Assembly (NCBI GenBank): GCA_002333425.1
Contig: DDBL01000239.1
Span: 3,193-36,100 of the forward strand
Length of the DNA: 32,908 nt
Reading direction: 5' to 3'
Origin: Leptospiraceae bacterium UBA2033
Lineage (GTDB): Bacteria > Spirochaetota > Leptospiria > Leptospirales > Leptospiraceae
Shown here: positions 7,905 through 16,607 of the stretch, piece by piece
Layout: each line of letters opens with the position of its first letter
Position numbering within the stretch: position 1 is the first letter of the stretch
Translations under genes and position numbers: made by a program
The notes under the pieces: model-generated
Told to the model about the DNA's origin: nothing
The model's input: only the letters and a program-made list of their open reading frames with translations
Database searches by the model: none

Positions 7905-8887
7905 AAATAGAAGTCTCCTATAAAATCCCTGATTCTGTCATCCCATAAACTAAACAAAATTCCACATACTTCGTTTTCTTTGAATAGAACTGGAATGAAT
8001 TCCCGAACTGGCACTGGGATTTGTTTTTCTCTGAGTAACTCTGATACTTCTCTATGTTTTCCATTTTTGAGAATCTTTAAACCTTTTTGCCAAGAGTCAA
8101 CTTTAATTTCCAGTGAAATTGATTTTGCTATTCCATTCCAAGTTAAAATTTGAGAGGTATCTTCTGTGATACATTCTGGTTTTTTAAAAACTTGGGATGA
8201 TGTGGGTAATAAAAATAAATCGCTTGAGGGTGCTTTCCAAAGTAACACTTCTTTATTTTCAATTAAAAATGAAGTGTTACTTTGTAATTCTTTTTGCAGT
8301 GTTGTTAGAATGTTTTTTGTGAAAGGATGGATTTGTAAAATATTTGCGTAGGCATCGAGTATCGTTTTTAGATTACCTAAACTAATATTTTTTAAACTAT
8401 TTTTATCAACTCTTACATAGGAAGGAATTTTTGTTTTTACTAGGTTTCCATTTTTGTCTATGATTAGTGATTCTAAATTATGAAAATTCTCGTAGAGTTT
8501 TTGTGTATCTAGTCCCTCCTTTTTTAAAAGAGGAATTATATTTTTTCTGATTCTGTTCCTCAAATATAAATCACTATCATTTGATTCGTCTTCGAATATG
8601 TTCCAGTTTTCTGAATTTAGAATAGATTCTATTTCGGATTCTTTAAATCCCATGAGTGGTCGAAAAATTCCTTCTCTATAAATAGGAAGAGAGGTTAATG
8701 AACCGTAACCTCCACCGCGAATAAAATGAATGAGAAGAGTTTCTAGATAATCATTGGAATGATGACCAGTAGTAATGTAGGCATTATTTTTGATTGCTAA
8801 TTTTTTTAGGTATTTATAGCGAATTAATCTTCCAGTATCTTCTAAACTTTTTTTTAGGCGTTTTGCAATTTGTGGAATGTTTTTTTT
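7901..8887 (-). pseudogene. tilS: tilS, C-terminal portion (in a different frame from its N-terminal part)
   Basis: This open frame encodes most of tRNA(Ile)-lysidine synthetase. The frame opens at 8887, just after a TAA, inside an A10 tract. It reads IPQIAKRLKKSLEDTGRLIRY, then TGHHSNDYLETLLIHFIRGGG, which is the TilS TGHHxxDxxET signature. The substrate-binding region and the C-terminal domain (KHREVSELLREKQIPVPVRE...) follow. No independent start is plausible: the first ATG at 8653 would delete the HH-DxxE catalytic motif. The ATP-binding PP-loop is encoded upstream in another frame (8854-9162). One extra A, or -1 slippage on the A-tract, joins the two into a protein of about 420 residues, the normal size. 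It may therefore be a working gene with slippage or an assembly error rather than a true pseudogene. Confidence 0.85.
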
Positions 8888-9162
8888 TTAATATGTGTTT
8901 TACTCGATAGAGTTTTCATTTCTAGAATAATATCTTTTTCTTGTTTAGAATTGTCCCTTATAGAATGATCTAGGTGAAATAAAATTGGTTCAATAGATTT
9001 GGATTTGTTTGATAGAAAAAGATAAAAATTACAAAGTAGGGTGGAGTCCTTTCCGCCTGAATAGGCAATGATTGCTGGATGAGTTTTCATAAGTTCGTGA
9101 AAAGGTTTTAACCTTTCATAGACGGTTTCAAAAATAACTATGGTGGATTCTTTTAAATTCAT
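8854..9162 (-). CDS. tilS: tilS, N-terminal portion with PP-loop (frameshifted)
   Basis: TilS uses ATP to convert C34 of tRNA-Ile(CAU) to lysidine so that AUA codons are read as Ile. This 102-aa frame holds the N-terminal ATPase half: AYSGGKDST (34-41) is the PP-loop, followed by FHLDHSIRDNS, equivalent to the 'VDHGLR' segment. The frame runs through ten A (I91-KKK-T95) into seven non-homologous residues and a TAA. Its ATG overlaps the TGA of the upstream SpoIIE gene (ATGA, 9159-9162), which indicates translational coupling. Genes in this window use ATA codons (for example codon 4 of the lipoprotein at 21317), so a functional TilS is expected to be needed. Confidence 0.88.
   Translation of the reverse strand: MNLKESTIVIFETVYERLKPFHELMKTHPAIIAYSGGKDSTLLCNFYLFLSNKSKSIEPILFHLDHSIRDNSKQEKDIILEMKTLSSKTHIKKKTFHKLQNA
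8880..8889 (-). other. A10 homopolymer at the tilS frame break (possible slippage site)
   Basis: Ten consecutive A on the coding strand sit exactly where the tilS frame must change. The sequence ATT-A10-CATTCC keeps the upstream frame; eleven A (or -1 slippage) yields ...KKKNIPQIAKRL and restores the family alignment. Uninterrupted A-tracts of nine or more are classic sites for RNA polymerase slippage, phase variation and homopolymer sequencing errors. Confidence 0.7.
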
Positions 9163-11096
9163 ACATGCCTTTTGATAATTAACATTGTGATATCGTCATG
9201 CTGAGAAGAAACATTTACAGAAAATGTTTTGATGTCTTTATAAATTCCTTCTAAAATCTCATTTGGTTTTAAGGAGCTGTATTTTTTGAAAGAGGAAATT
9301 AAACCTTCTTCTTCTAACTGTTCTCCTCTAAGGTTCATTGATTCAGTTACACCATCTGTATACATTAAAATGGAATCTCCAATGTTTAATTCAAGTTTGC
9401 CTTCCGAATAATATTCCGAAATATCTGGCATTATGCCAAGAATAGTTCCACCTGTAAAAATTACTTCTACTTCATCCGTTGCAGCTCTGTAAACGAGTAA
9501 ATTCCCATGCCCACTTCCACAATAATAAAATTCATTAAAATCATGTGACCATTTTAAACAAGTAAGTGACATGAATCGCATTGTTGCAGAGTTTCTTGAA
9601 TTATAGTAGAGATAAGAATTTAACTCTCTTACTATTTCTTTTAGTTCACTTAGTCTTCTGATTACGGAATGAATGATCGTACGAGCTGTTACCATTACCA
9701 TTCCGGCTGGTAGACCTTTTCCTGATACGTCACCTATGGCGAATAACGTTTCATTTTGGTTCGGAGACACGAGTATATCGTAATAATCCCCTCCAATTTC
9801 TCTTGCTGGGATCATTAGACCTGCAAATTCATATCTTGGATGAAGTGGCATTTCTCTTGGAAGCAAATTATGTTGAATTTCTCTTGCAATTTCAACTTCT
9901 TTTTCTAATCGTTCTTGTTTTGCCATTTTATGGTATAAAAAAGCATTATCAATTGTGATCTTAACTAATTCCGAATAGGCTGCTAGAACTTCTACTTCAT
10001 CAGGAGTAAACAACATTGTAGAATATCTTCCCAAAAGAAATACATAGTCGTTCACTTCCAAAGTAAAGGACGGAAGGTTTAATACCTGTTTGCCTGTGAA
10101 ACCTAGTTTTTTTGTGAGTGGTTCATGATCTGTAGAAATTAAAGTAGGGGATTGTTTATTGAAAAAAGATTTATATTCTTCGTAATTTTCAACCACAATT
10201 GAGTCTTGGGTGAGTTCAAGTGAGTCAATTGTTCTAATCAGTTTGTGCGAAGTAATCACCTTAAATTTTCTATTGTAAATAAAAAGAATATTTATATCAG
10301 TATCTACTAATCCTGAAATTGTAAGAAGGGACATTTTGATAATTTCTAACGTATTATTTAAGTAGAGTTTATTTAGTGTTAGCCCCGATGAATGTAGATT
10401 TACAAACTGACGGTATTTTGTATTAGATTTATTAAAAATTATAGTATGATAAAGTGCCACTGCAATTTGGTTAGAAATTAATTGAAAAATATCTGCGTGT
10501 TTAAATTTATCTTCTGCAGTTTTTAAATCATTAAAATCAAATACCAAAATGCCAAGAGGGCTAGATTTATAAAGAATCGGAATTAAAATTTGGCATTGTG
10601 TCCCGCTTGTAATTTTTTTATAAGTAATATCAAATCTATTTGTTGTAGAAAGGATTCTTAAAACTGGTTTTTCTGATTTTGTAATTTCGGTGAATGGATG
10701 TAAATTGTCGTCGGAGTTTGTTTTTAGTTTTGTAATGATTGTTTCGGATTTGGTTAGACCCAAATATTTTTCAAATTTAAAAAAGCGATTTACCGGTTCG
10801 TGAACCATAAAACCTAGTTTTTTGATTCCAAATTTTGTTTTGAAAATGGAAAGAGTTTTTTCACAAAGTTCGTTTAGATTTAGATTGGAGTCAAATATAC
10901 TAACGAACTCAGTTATGAAATTTGCATTTTCATTTGCTAGTTGAATTTTGGGTAGACGGTTGGTTTTTCTTTTTTCTAAAATCCATTCTTTTCCACAAGT
11001 GATACAATTAAATACACCATTTGTGGTAATTCCATCTGGAGTTTTTTCTTGGTTGCAGAGGATGCAGATAGATGTTGTTAGCTCTGAGTCTTTCAT
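9159..11096 (-). CDS. SpoIIE/RsbU-type PP2C phosphatase with zinc-ribbon and GAF-like sensor region
   Basis: A 645-aa cytoplasmic signalling phosphatase. The N-terminus has a zinc-ribbon-like C4 motif (C11, C14, C31, C34). Residues ~55-215 look like a GAF domain and ~230-390 like a second, more diverged one; I see no membrane segments. A coiled linker ending in EIAREIQHNLLP leads into the SpoIIE PP2C domain (about 430-645), with metal-site motifs EIGGDYYD, IGDVSGKGLPAG, MYTDGVTES and QHDDITML. Such proteins usually dephosphorylate anti-sigma-factor antagonists (STAS proteins), but no partner is encoded nearby. It heads an operon with tilS and engB, joined by ATGA. The Shine-Dalgarno before ATG 11096 is weak. 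Confidence 0.9.
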   Translation of the reverse strand: MKDSELTTSICILCNQEKTPDGITTNGVFNCITCGKEWILEKRKTNRLPKIQLANENANFITEFVSIFDSNLNLNELCEKTLSIFKTKFGIKKLGFMVHEPVNRFFKFEKYLGLTKSETIITKLKTNSDDNLHPFTEITKSEKPVLRILSTTNRFDITYKKITSGTQCQILIPILYKSSPLGILVFDFNDLKTAEDKFKHADIFQLISNQIAVALYHTIIFNKSNTKYRQFVNLHSSGLTLNKLYLNNTLEIIKMSLLTISGLVDTDINILFIYNRKFKVITSHKLIRTIDSLELTQDSIVVENYEEYKSFFNKQSPTLISTDHEPLTKKLGFTGKQVLNLPSFTLEVNDYVFLLGRYSTMLFTPDEVEVLAAYSELVKITIDNAFLYHKMAKQERLEKEVEIAREIQHNLLPREMPLHPRYEFAGLMIPAREIGGDYYDILVSPNQNETLFAIGDVSGKGLPAGMVMVTARTIIHSVIRRLSELKEIVRELNSYLYYNSRNSATMRFMSLTCLKWSHDFNEFYYCGSGHGNLLVYRAATDEVEVIFTGGTILGIMPDISEYYSEGKLELNIGDSILMYTDGVTESMNLRGEQLEEEGLISSFKKYSSLKPNEILEGIYKDIKTFSVNVSSQHDDITMLIIKRHV

Positions 11097-11261
11097 TCAA
11101 ATGTTGTTTTCGATTTTACGTTTGCTCTCTCTACCAAATCATAAAACAAACTAACTTGAGTTACAATTAATTTGCAAGTAATAGTTTTCTATAAATGAAA
11201 TAAAATGCAGTTAGGCATTACTTGGTCAGGCTAAATGAGATGCTATTAAAAGCATTTAAAG

Positions 11262-11346
11262 ATTACCACCGATTAACACCGAGACCACCGATTTCCCATC
11301 GTTTCTTTCTATGCTGTCAACACAGGCTGTTAAAGGCGGTGGTAGT
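11262..11346. repeat. Imperfect inverted repeat downstream of nuoI
   Basis: ATTACCACCGATTAACA (11262-11278) is matched in reverse complement by TGTTAAAGGCGGTGGTAGT (11328-11346), with one mismatch and a 2-nt indel around a ~49-nt centre. The motif 'TTACCACnGATnnACACCG' recurs at 13424-13456 upstream of nuoG. The rest of the 272-bp gap (11097-11368) shows no gene. Confidence 0.55.
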
Positions 11347-11368
11347 ATTTTAAGATTAAAGGGTGAAA

Positions 11369-11896
11369 TTAATTTCTTTGTCCTAAGATTGGACCACCAA
11401 CTTTTTGAGTCATACGCTCTTTGGTTAGGATTAGATCATATCTATTGTCAGCCGCCATTTCTCCACCGCCATCTAAGTAAATAGCACCTTTAGGACAGGC
11501 TTCTTCACAGAGTCCACAGAAAATACAACGAAGTAAATCAATATCAAAACGTTTAGAGTATTTGTCTTCAGGATGTAAATGTTGTCTTTCGGGCGGAACT
11601 TCGGCTGCTTCGATGGTGATTGCATCAGCCGGACAAATCCACATACAGCAAAAACAAGCCGTACATCTTTCTCTACCTTGTTCGTCTCTTTTGAGAGAGT
11701 GCATTCCTCGGAAACGAGAAGAGTAGGCACGTTTTTCTTCAGGATATTGAACTGTTACGTAGCCTTTTAAAAAAGCAGACTTGATAAAATGTTTTAGAGT
11801 AATAAACAAACCCTTGGAGATAGAATAGAAATAAAACTTCTCATACCAAGCAAATTGATGTTTCTTTGCGACGTTGATTACATTAATTGTTGCCAA
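11369..11896 (-). CDS. nuoI: NADH-quinone oxidoreductase subunit I (two [4Fe-4S] ferredoxin)
   Basis: NuoI carries clusters N6a and N6b that pass electrons towards quinone in respiratory complex I. Both cluster motifs are intact: CTACFCCMWICP and CIFCGLCEEACP, each C-x2-C-x2-C-x3-CP. The preceding GLFITLKHF...VTVQYPEEKR...SSRFRGMHSL is typical NuoI. At 175 aa the length is normal. The start is a TTG at 11896, backed by GAGGAG seven nt upstream, which lies inside nuoG; the genes overlap by 14 bp. No ATG in this frame fits better. NuoH, normally encoded between G and I, is not here. Confidence 0.92.
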   Translation of the reverse strand: MATINVINVAKKHQFAWYEKFYFYSISKGLFITLKHFIKSAFLKGYVTVQYPEEKRAYSSRFRGMHSLKRDEQGRERCTACFCCMWICPADAITIEAAEVPPERQHLHPEDKYSKRFDIDLLRCIFCGLCEEACPKGAIYLDGGGEMAADNRYDLILTKERMTQKVGGPILGQRN

Positions 11897-13322
11897 TTGC
11901 TAACTCCTCTTTTTTCATAGAAAGCTCTAAGTTTAGTCGTTTGAAAAAATCTCCCGATGAAGGAAGACCTTGTAATGGCTGAATTGCCAATTCAAACTTT
12001 TGTTTGATTCCATTTTTGTTTGTGAAAGTTCCTGTTTGCTCGGCAAATGTTTTGATAGGGACTCCAAAATCTGCATCTTTCACTGAGGTTGTAATGTTCG
12101 TATGTAATACAACAATCGTTCCTGAGCCTTTTAGATCAGCAGGAATGTCTTCTTTGATAATGAATAGAAGATCGATTTTCCCTTCATTGTATTCTTTGAC
12201 GATTGCGTCAATTCCACCTTGTGAATTAAAGGAAAGGTCGAAAGTTCCCTTTGTATTTGGATGCGGATCGGTTGTCATTAGAAAGTCAGCTTGTTCTGGA
12301 ACAAAATACTGTGGTTTTATGACTCTTGCTTCAAATACGATTTCTTTATTGAAGGCATCAGCCTGTGCTTTGATAAGAGCCAAATTCTCATTAGACTCAT
12401 GTGCTCCACCGATCACAGCGATTTTGGTTGCTGCTTGTATTTTTTCTAGAATTTTTGGAATTACTTTTGTGCTTTCACTTGGCATTCCTTTTTCATAATA
12501 CGAGAAGAGTCTATTTTCATTTAGCCACTCAATGTCAAAACGACCTTTGTCACATAGGAAATACATTCCTAATTCTGCATTTTCTCTTGTCATATAACGG
12601 TACATTTTATTATCTCGAACGTTAGTCTCAATATTGCAACCCGTGCTACAACCATGGCAAATGGATTTTGCAGTTTTGTACCACCATACACGAGATTTAA
12701 AAAGAGTTTTGTGATTTAAAAGGGCACCCGTTGGGCAAATATCCGAAAGTGCCCCTTGGTAGTTGTGTTTGATGGTTTTTTCGTTGGCAAGTCCAATGAT
12801 TGAGTGATAGCCCCTTTGGAATAAACCAAGATTTGACTCACCAACCAGTTCTTCTTCAAAGCGAACACAACGATAACACACAATACAACGATTGTGGTTA
12901 ATCATAAGATTGTCCCCGATCTCTTCTTGGGGAATGTTACGTTTTTCAAATTCAAAACGAGATACGCCTTTTCCGGCAGAGAAAGCATTGTCCTGCAAGT
13001 CACATTCCCCAGCTTTATCGCAAACTGGACAATCAAGTGGGTGATTCGCAAGTAAAAATTCCATTGTCCCTTCGCGTGATTCTAGAACTCGTTTGCTTTT
13101 GGTGATGATGGAAAGTCCTTCTTTTACAGGAGTGTTACAAGCTGCTTGGACTTTTGGGTTTCCTTCAATTTCGATAAGACACATGCGGCACATGCCTACT
13201 ATACTTAGAGAAGGATGATAACAGAAATAAGGAATATCAGTTCCGACTGCTTTGACTGCGTCGATGAGGTTTTTCTTTTCGTCTACTTTGTATTCTACAC
13301 CATCAATTTTGATTGTTACCAC
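11883..13322 (-). CDS. nuoG: NADH-quinone oxidoreductase subunit G, short form
   Basis: This is the large iron-sulfur subunit of complex I's peripheral arm. Visible clusters are N1b [2Fe-2S] (C34, C45, C48, C62), N3 (HPLDCPVCDKAGEC, His plus three Cys) and N4 (RCIVCYRC...ICPTGAL). An N7-type C-x2-C-x3-C-x27-C motif (CHGCSTGC...C) is also present, as in only some bacteria. At 479 aa it is well short of usual NuoG (about 700-900): the C-terminal molybdopterin-oxidoreductase-like domain is reduced to some 200 residues. The start is GTG at 13322, with TGGAG seven nt upstream. nuoG and nuoI overlap, so they form one operon; the remaining nuo genes must lie elsewhere. Confidence 0.9.
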   Translation of the reverse strand: MVTIKIDGVEYKVDEKKNLIDAVKAVGTDIPYFCYHPSLSIVGMCRMCLIEIEGNPKVQAACNTPVKEGLSIITKSKRVLESREGTMEFLLANHPLDCPVCDKAGECDLQDNAFSAGKGVSRFEFEKRNIPQEEIGDNLMINHNRCIVCYRCVRFEEELVGESNLGLFQRGYHSIIGLANEKTIKHNYQGALSDICPTGALLNHKTLFKSRVWWYKTAKSICHGCSTGCNIETNVRDNKMYRYMTRENAELGMYFLCDKGRFDIEWLNENRLFSYYEKGMPSESTKVIPKILEKIQAATKIAVIGGAHESNENLALIKAQADAFNKEIVFEARVIKPQYFVPEQADFLMTTDPHPNTKGTFDLSFNSQGGIDAIVKEYNEGKIDLLFIIKEDIPADLKGSGTIVVLHTNITTSVKDADFGVPIKTFAEQTGTFTNKNGIKQKFELAIQPLQGLPSSGDFFKRLNLELSMKKEELAIGNN

Positions 13323-13732
13323 AGAGATGCTCCATTAGAATTGGTCTAGTTTTGACTATCCGTAAAAGGCTGAAATTCTTCAAGTAGAAAATCGTAATAG
13401 GTTTTGGAATTGGGGGTGGAGGATTTTACCACGGATGGACACCGATGAACACGGATAAAAGATTAAGGATTATTAAAGCCAAACTTAATATCGTCAGCGT
13501 TGTTTATGAAGCGGTCACTGAGTGAATTTATGGCGAATGCAATAAAGTTGTATCAGCGCAAGCGAAGTGACACTGATTGGATAAGAATAAAGATTACTAT
13601 TAAAATATTTTTATTCCAGTAAATAACCACTAGTTTTTTCGATAATCATTTGACTTATATTTCCCTAGTTAAAATCTTGAACAGTTCTTTCCGACTATGG
13701 TTTGTTAGAACTTTCAGAAACAGGGGGCGTGA
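13323..13732. other. 410-bp intergenic region with degenerate repeats
   Basis: No gene is seen. It contains TTTTACCACGGATGGAC followed by ACCGATGAACACGG (13424-13456), related to the repeats at 11262 and 19801. A second patch (13511-13575) has GTCACT (13514-13519) and AGTGAC (13566-13571) in inverted orientation around GC-richer sequence, resembling a decayed mobile or palindromic element. TTGACT (13650-13655) and TAAAAT (13670-13675) could be a promoter for the next gene, but the 14-nt spacing is short. Confidence 0.5.
13424..13456. repeat. 'ACCACGGATGnACACCGATGAACACGG' repeat unit
   Basis: The unit is internally periodic: CACGGATGG, CACCGATGA and CACGGATAA recur about every 10-11 nt. It shares the TTACCAC start with the elements at 11262, 17880 and 19801 and lies just upstream of nuoG. 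Confidence 0.5.
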
Positions 13733-15724
13733 ATGAACGAAAAAGTTAGAGAACGATTGATTGAAACATATCGATGTAATCCGCAAGGTTTTAAAGATAA
13801 ATATTTTACAGAGCAGAGCAGAGCAGAGGTCAAGAAATTATTTTCTGATATTGCTGACAGTAAGCTAGAAACAAATCTTGTCTACTATTCCCTATTAGAA
13901 GATATTCCTTCTGTCCTTGCGAATACCGACTCCAAAAATCTAAGTCTTGAATACCTATCTTCCCTATTAACGGATAATAAGAATTTAACCAGAGAAAACG
14001 CTCGTTGGGTTGTGGAGACTTGGGCAATTGCACAAAACAAGTCTGATTTATTTATCAATGCAAACGATTTCTCTTCGTATTATAACCCAATAACCAAACT
14101 CTCTACATTTTTCCGAAAGCTCGAAGATACGAATCAAAGTAAGAATACACAATTACCAGAATTTTTAGAATTTCTCTATAAGAACTTTGACAAATCAGAA
14201 TGTATTTCGTTTATAAAAAAAATCTATCCGAGTTTAGGAAAATCAGGATTAGCCTCTATCGAATCTTTTCTAAAGAATAAGAAGGAAGAAGAATTACTAA
14301 CCGAATTACAATCGGAGACAAAAAAGTCCACCGAGAAAATTGAAAAACTAAAAAAGAAAATAGGTATTGCTTTTGCCGCGTCGGGAGTTTTAATTCCTAT
14401 TCTCTATTTTGGTTATCGCTTCGGAATGAATCGTCTAGAGGTTCATTCTCTTTTAACCGATATTACGAGTAATTCTTTAGAAACTAGAACTAAGGCATCG
14501 TATGCACTAACGAGTAGAAACCGAGAAATAATCATACCACGATTGATTGAAATCTTACAGGATACTAAATATTCGGATGATGTGAAAGCAAGTGTAATTG
14601 AAACTTTACTAAAATATGGCAAAGATACAAAACAAGCATTGCCTGCTATTTATTCTCTTACTAAGACCAAGAATAAAGAATTAGCCGAGAATATAATTGC
14701 AGTTATTTATGAAATCAGTGAACGAGATGTAGAGGCAGTTACAAAATTATTTGAGATTGTAAATTATAATCGGGATTCAGAGACCAGACAAAGAGCGTTG
14801 GTTAGCTTGTCTCAATTTAAAGTGCAAGCGGGTAATCCAGATAATTCAAAACATATTGATCAATTGATTTCTTACTTGAGTGATCGAGATGAGCAAGTTG
14901 CGGCACAATCTGCAAAAATGATTGGCAACTATGAATTAGACGCTGATTCCTATATTGCTAGATTGACTCCATTTCTGAAAAAAGAAACTGTTGCTTTAAG
15001 GCATGAATTGATTCAAACATTCAAGAAGATCGCGAAAGACAAAAAAAGTATTATTCCTCTATTACTTCCAATTTTAAATGAAAAAGGAATTAGCAATAAA
15101 GCGGATGTTTTAGATTATCTGCTGAAAGAAGAAGAGGAACTATTTGTCTTTGTCCCTAAAGTGATTCCAAGCATAAAAGAAACAGATTCCAGTTACCAAG
15201 AAAAAGCAAAATCTTTTATCGTCAAAGCAGGAAATAAATCCCTTCCTCTTTTAATTAAGTATCTATTCGATAGAAATACAGAATTACAAATTTTTTCTGC
15301 AAATTGTCTCGGAGAATTTGGCAGTGATGCAAAGAGTGCAATCCCAGGCTTACTAAGACTAACCTCATCGAAAGAGGAAACTGTCCGTAATGCTGCAATC
15401 GAAGCAATTGATAAGATTGATTCTTCTAGGTTACCAAATGCAAATCCGACTACTAATACAGGCGATTTAAGTCAAGACGAAGCCATTGTAAATGCGCAGG
15501 GTGGTTTAATTCTACGAGCCGGTGCCGGAAGACAGCATAAGAATATTACCCTTATTCCTGTTAACTCGAAAGTCGTTATTTTAGATAAGGGCGGTCCATC
15601 GGAGGTCATAGAAGACTTACATGGAAATTGGTTTAAGATTAGATACCAGAATTATCAAGGCTGGGCGTTTAGTGGATTTTTGAATTACAAAGGAGATAAC
15701 AATGAATTACCTGATGTCGAATGA
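13733..15724 (+). CDS. Single-pass membrane HEAT-repeat protein with C-terminal SH3b domain
   Basis: First gene of a three-gene cassette; function unknown. The N-terminal ~100 residues are helical and end in NARWVVETWAIAQNK, a pattern that recurs in diverged form in the next protein (AIDIWCYALGL). Residues ~185-208 form a Lys/Glu coiled coil and ~210-230 one membrane helix (GIAFAASGVLIPILYFGYRFG). From ~240 to 575 there are HEAT-like helical repeats (for example DVKASVIETLLKYG, TVRNAAIEAID). Residues ~585-655 are a bacterial SH3 domain (GGLILRAGAG..., NWFKIRYQNYQGWAFSGFL). It looks like a scaffold with binding domains on one side of the membrane; SH3b often contacts peptidoglycan or peptides. 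Sidedness is unclear. ATG follows AGGGGG by 5 nt and the 3' end overlaps the next gene by 23 bp. Confidence 0.75.
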   Translation: MNEKVRERLIETYRCNPQGFKDKYFTEQSRAEVKKLFSDIADSKLETNLVYYSLLEDIPSVLANTDSKNLSLEYLSSLLTDNKNLTRENARWVVETWAIAQNKSDLFINANDFSSYYNPITKLSTFFRKLEDTNQSKNTQLPEFLEFLYKNFDKSECISFIKKIYPSLGKSGLASIESFLKNKKEEELLTELQSETKKSTEKIEKLKKKIGIAFAASGVLIPILYFGYRFGMNRLEVHSLLTDITSNSLETRTKASYALTSRNREIIIPRLIEILQDTKYSDDVKASVIETLLKYGKDTKQALPAIYSLTKTKNKELAENIIAVIYEISERDVEAVTKLFEIVNYNRDSETRQRALVSLSQFKVQAGNPDNSKHIDQLISYLSDRDEQVAAQSAKMIGNYELDADSYIARLTPFLKKETVALRHELIQTFKKIAKDKKSIIPLLLPILNEKGISNKADVLDYLLKEEEELFVFVPKVIPSIKETDSSYQEKAKSFIVKAGNKSLPLLIKYLFDRNTELQIFSANCLGEFGSDAKSAIPGLLRLTSSKEETVRNAAIEAIDKIDSSRLPNANPTTNTGDLSQDEAIVNAQGGLILRAGAGRQHKNITLIPVNSKVVILDKGGPSEVIEDLHGNWFKIRYQNYQGWAFSGFLNYKGDNNELPDVE

Positions 15725-16604
15725 ATTTATTAATTTTATTAAAGAGAATGGAAGAGATATTATTAAAAATCCACAGAGTTTTGAGGCATCGCTTCAAGCT
15801 TATTGTTCGGCTAGACTTACTTCTAACGTATATAAAACGGAAGTTTTTATTTTATCCGAGGCACTCAGGGAAGGAATTATCCAAGAACTTTTAGAAGTCA
15901 AGGTAGCAGGTGACACTCTTATTCGTAAACTCTCTAAACAATTACAAGCAGCTTGCGGATTTACCGAATATGCCTCTAACGTGGCTATCGATATTTGGTG
16001 TTATGCGCTTGGATTGAAAGATGTTCCAGTGGAGAAGGTTGAGGAAGCTAAATCGACTGTGAGTAGTGATTCAATTCATTCTACTGCGGCTAACTCTTCT
16101 TCCTATGAACCAGTAACTAGTCGTGGAATCGTTATGATGGTTCTTGGTGCGGTCTTTTTTTTCCTAGGATTAGTCTTAACAGCAGATAGCTATGAAACTG
16201 CGGCAAATAGACATAGGGCAGCGCCGAATAAGTCATACACAGTTTTTTACGGATTAGTTGCCTTCGGTGCAATTTCATTCATTCGTGGATTTATTCAAAT
16301 GATAAAATACTATACGCAACCAGAAAAAGCAAATCCCCAATCTTCGACTAAGACCAATTACTCACAAAAAACTGAAAGCACAAATACAAATTACACAAAA
16401 CATTCAGAGAACGCCAAGCAGCAAAACACCGATGCCGACTATTCTAATCAAACCTCCAATCAATCGACAAAAAAGGAAGATTCACCCAAGAAAGAAAAAA
16501 CATTTGAAGAGAGATTGGAAGAATTAAAACGTTTAAACGAGAAGGGAATTATTACGGAAGCGGAATTTCAGACTAGAAAAATTGAGATTCTAAAGGAACT
16601 GTAA
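15702..16604 (+). CDS. Two-TM protein with N-terminal helical domain and C-terminal SHOCT domain
   Basis: Second gene of the cassette, 300 aa. Residues 1-105 form a helical domain (FIKENGRDIIKNPQSFEASL ... AIDIWCYALGL) that resembles, from memory, an N-terminal module in multidomain bacterial proteins ending in 'WALALG'; I know of no function for it. Two membrane helices follow at ~143-163 and ~183-203, then a Ser/Asn/Gln/Thr-rich low-complexity linker (about 210-265). A SHOCT domain closes the protein (EERLEELKRLNEKGIITEAEF). SHOCT domains are short oligomerisation or targeting tails. ATG 15702 is supported by AAAGGAG with 6-nt spacing inside the upstream gene; ATG 15714 is an alternative. 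Confidence 0.75.
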   Translation: MNYLMSNEFINFIKENGRDIIKNPQSFEASLQAYCSARLTSNVYKTEVFILSEALREGIIQELLEVKVAGDTLIRKLSKQLQAACGFTEYASNVAIDIWCYALGLKDVPVEKVEEAKSTVSSDSIHSTAANSSSYEPVTSRGIVMMVLGAVFFFLGLVLTADSYETAANRHRAAPNKSYTVFYGLVAFGAISFIRGFIQMIKYYTQPEKANPQSSTKTNYSQKTESTNTNYTKHSENAKQQNTDADYSNQTSNQSTKKEDSPKKEKTFEERLEELKRLNEKGIITEAEFQTRKIEILKEL

Positions 16605-16607
16605 ATC

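Noticed and set aside
7901..8653. Independent short protein starting at ATG 8653
   Set aside because: The reading frame continues upstream through the TilS TGHHxxD motif to the A10 tract, so it is the C-terminal part of tilS and not a separate gene.
12004..12498. 164-codon plus-strand open frame opposite nuoG
   Set aside because: It lies antisense to the conserved iron-sulfur protein gene and shows no motif or start signal.
13424..13456. CRISPR-like periodic repeat
   Set aside because: The ~10-nt periodic CACnGATG steps have no spacers and no cas genes nearby; it is a simple degenerate repeat.
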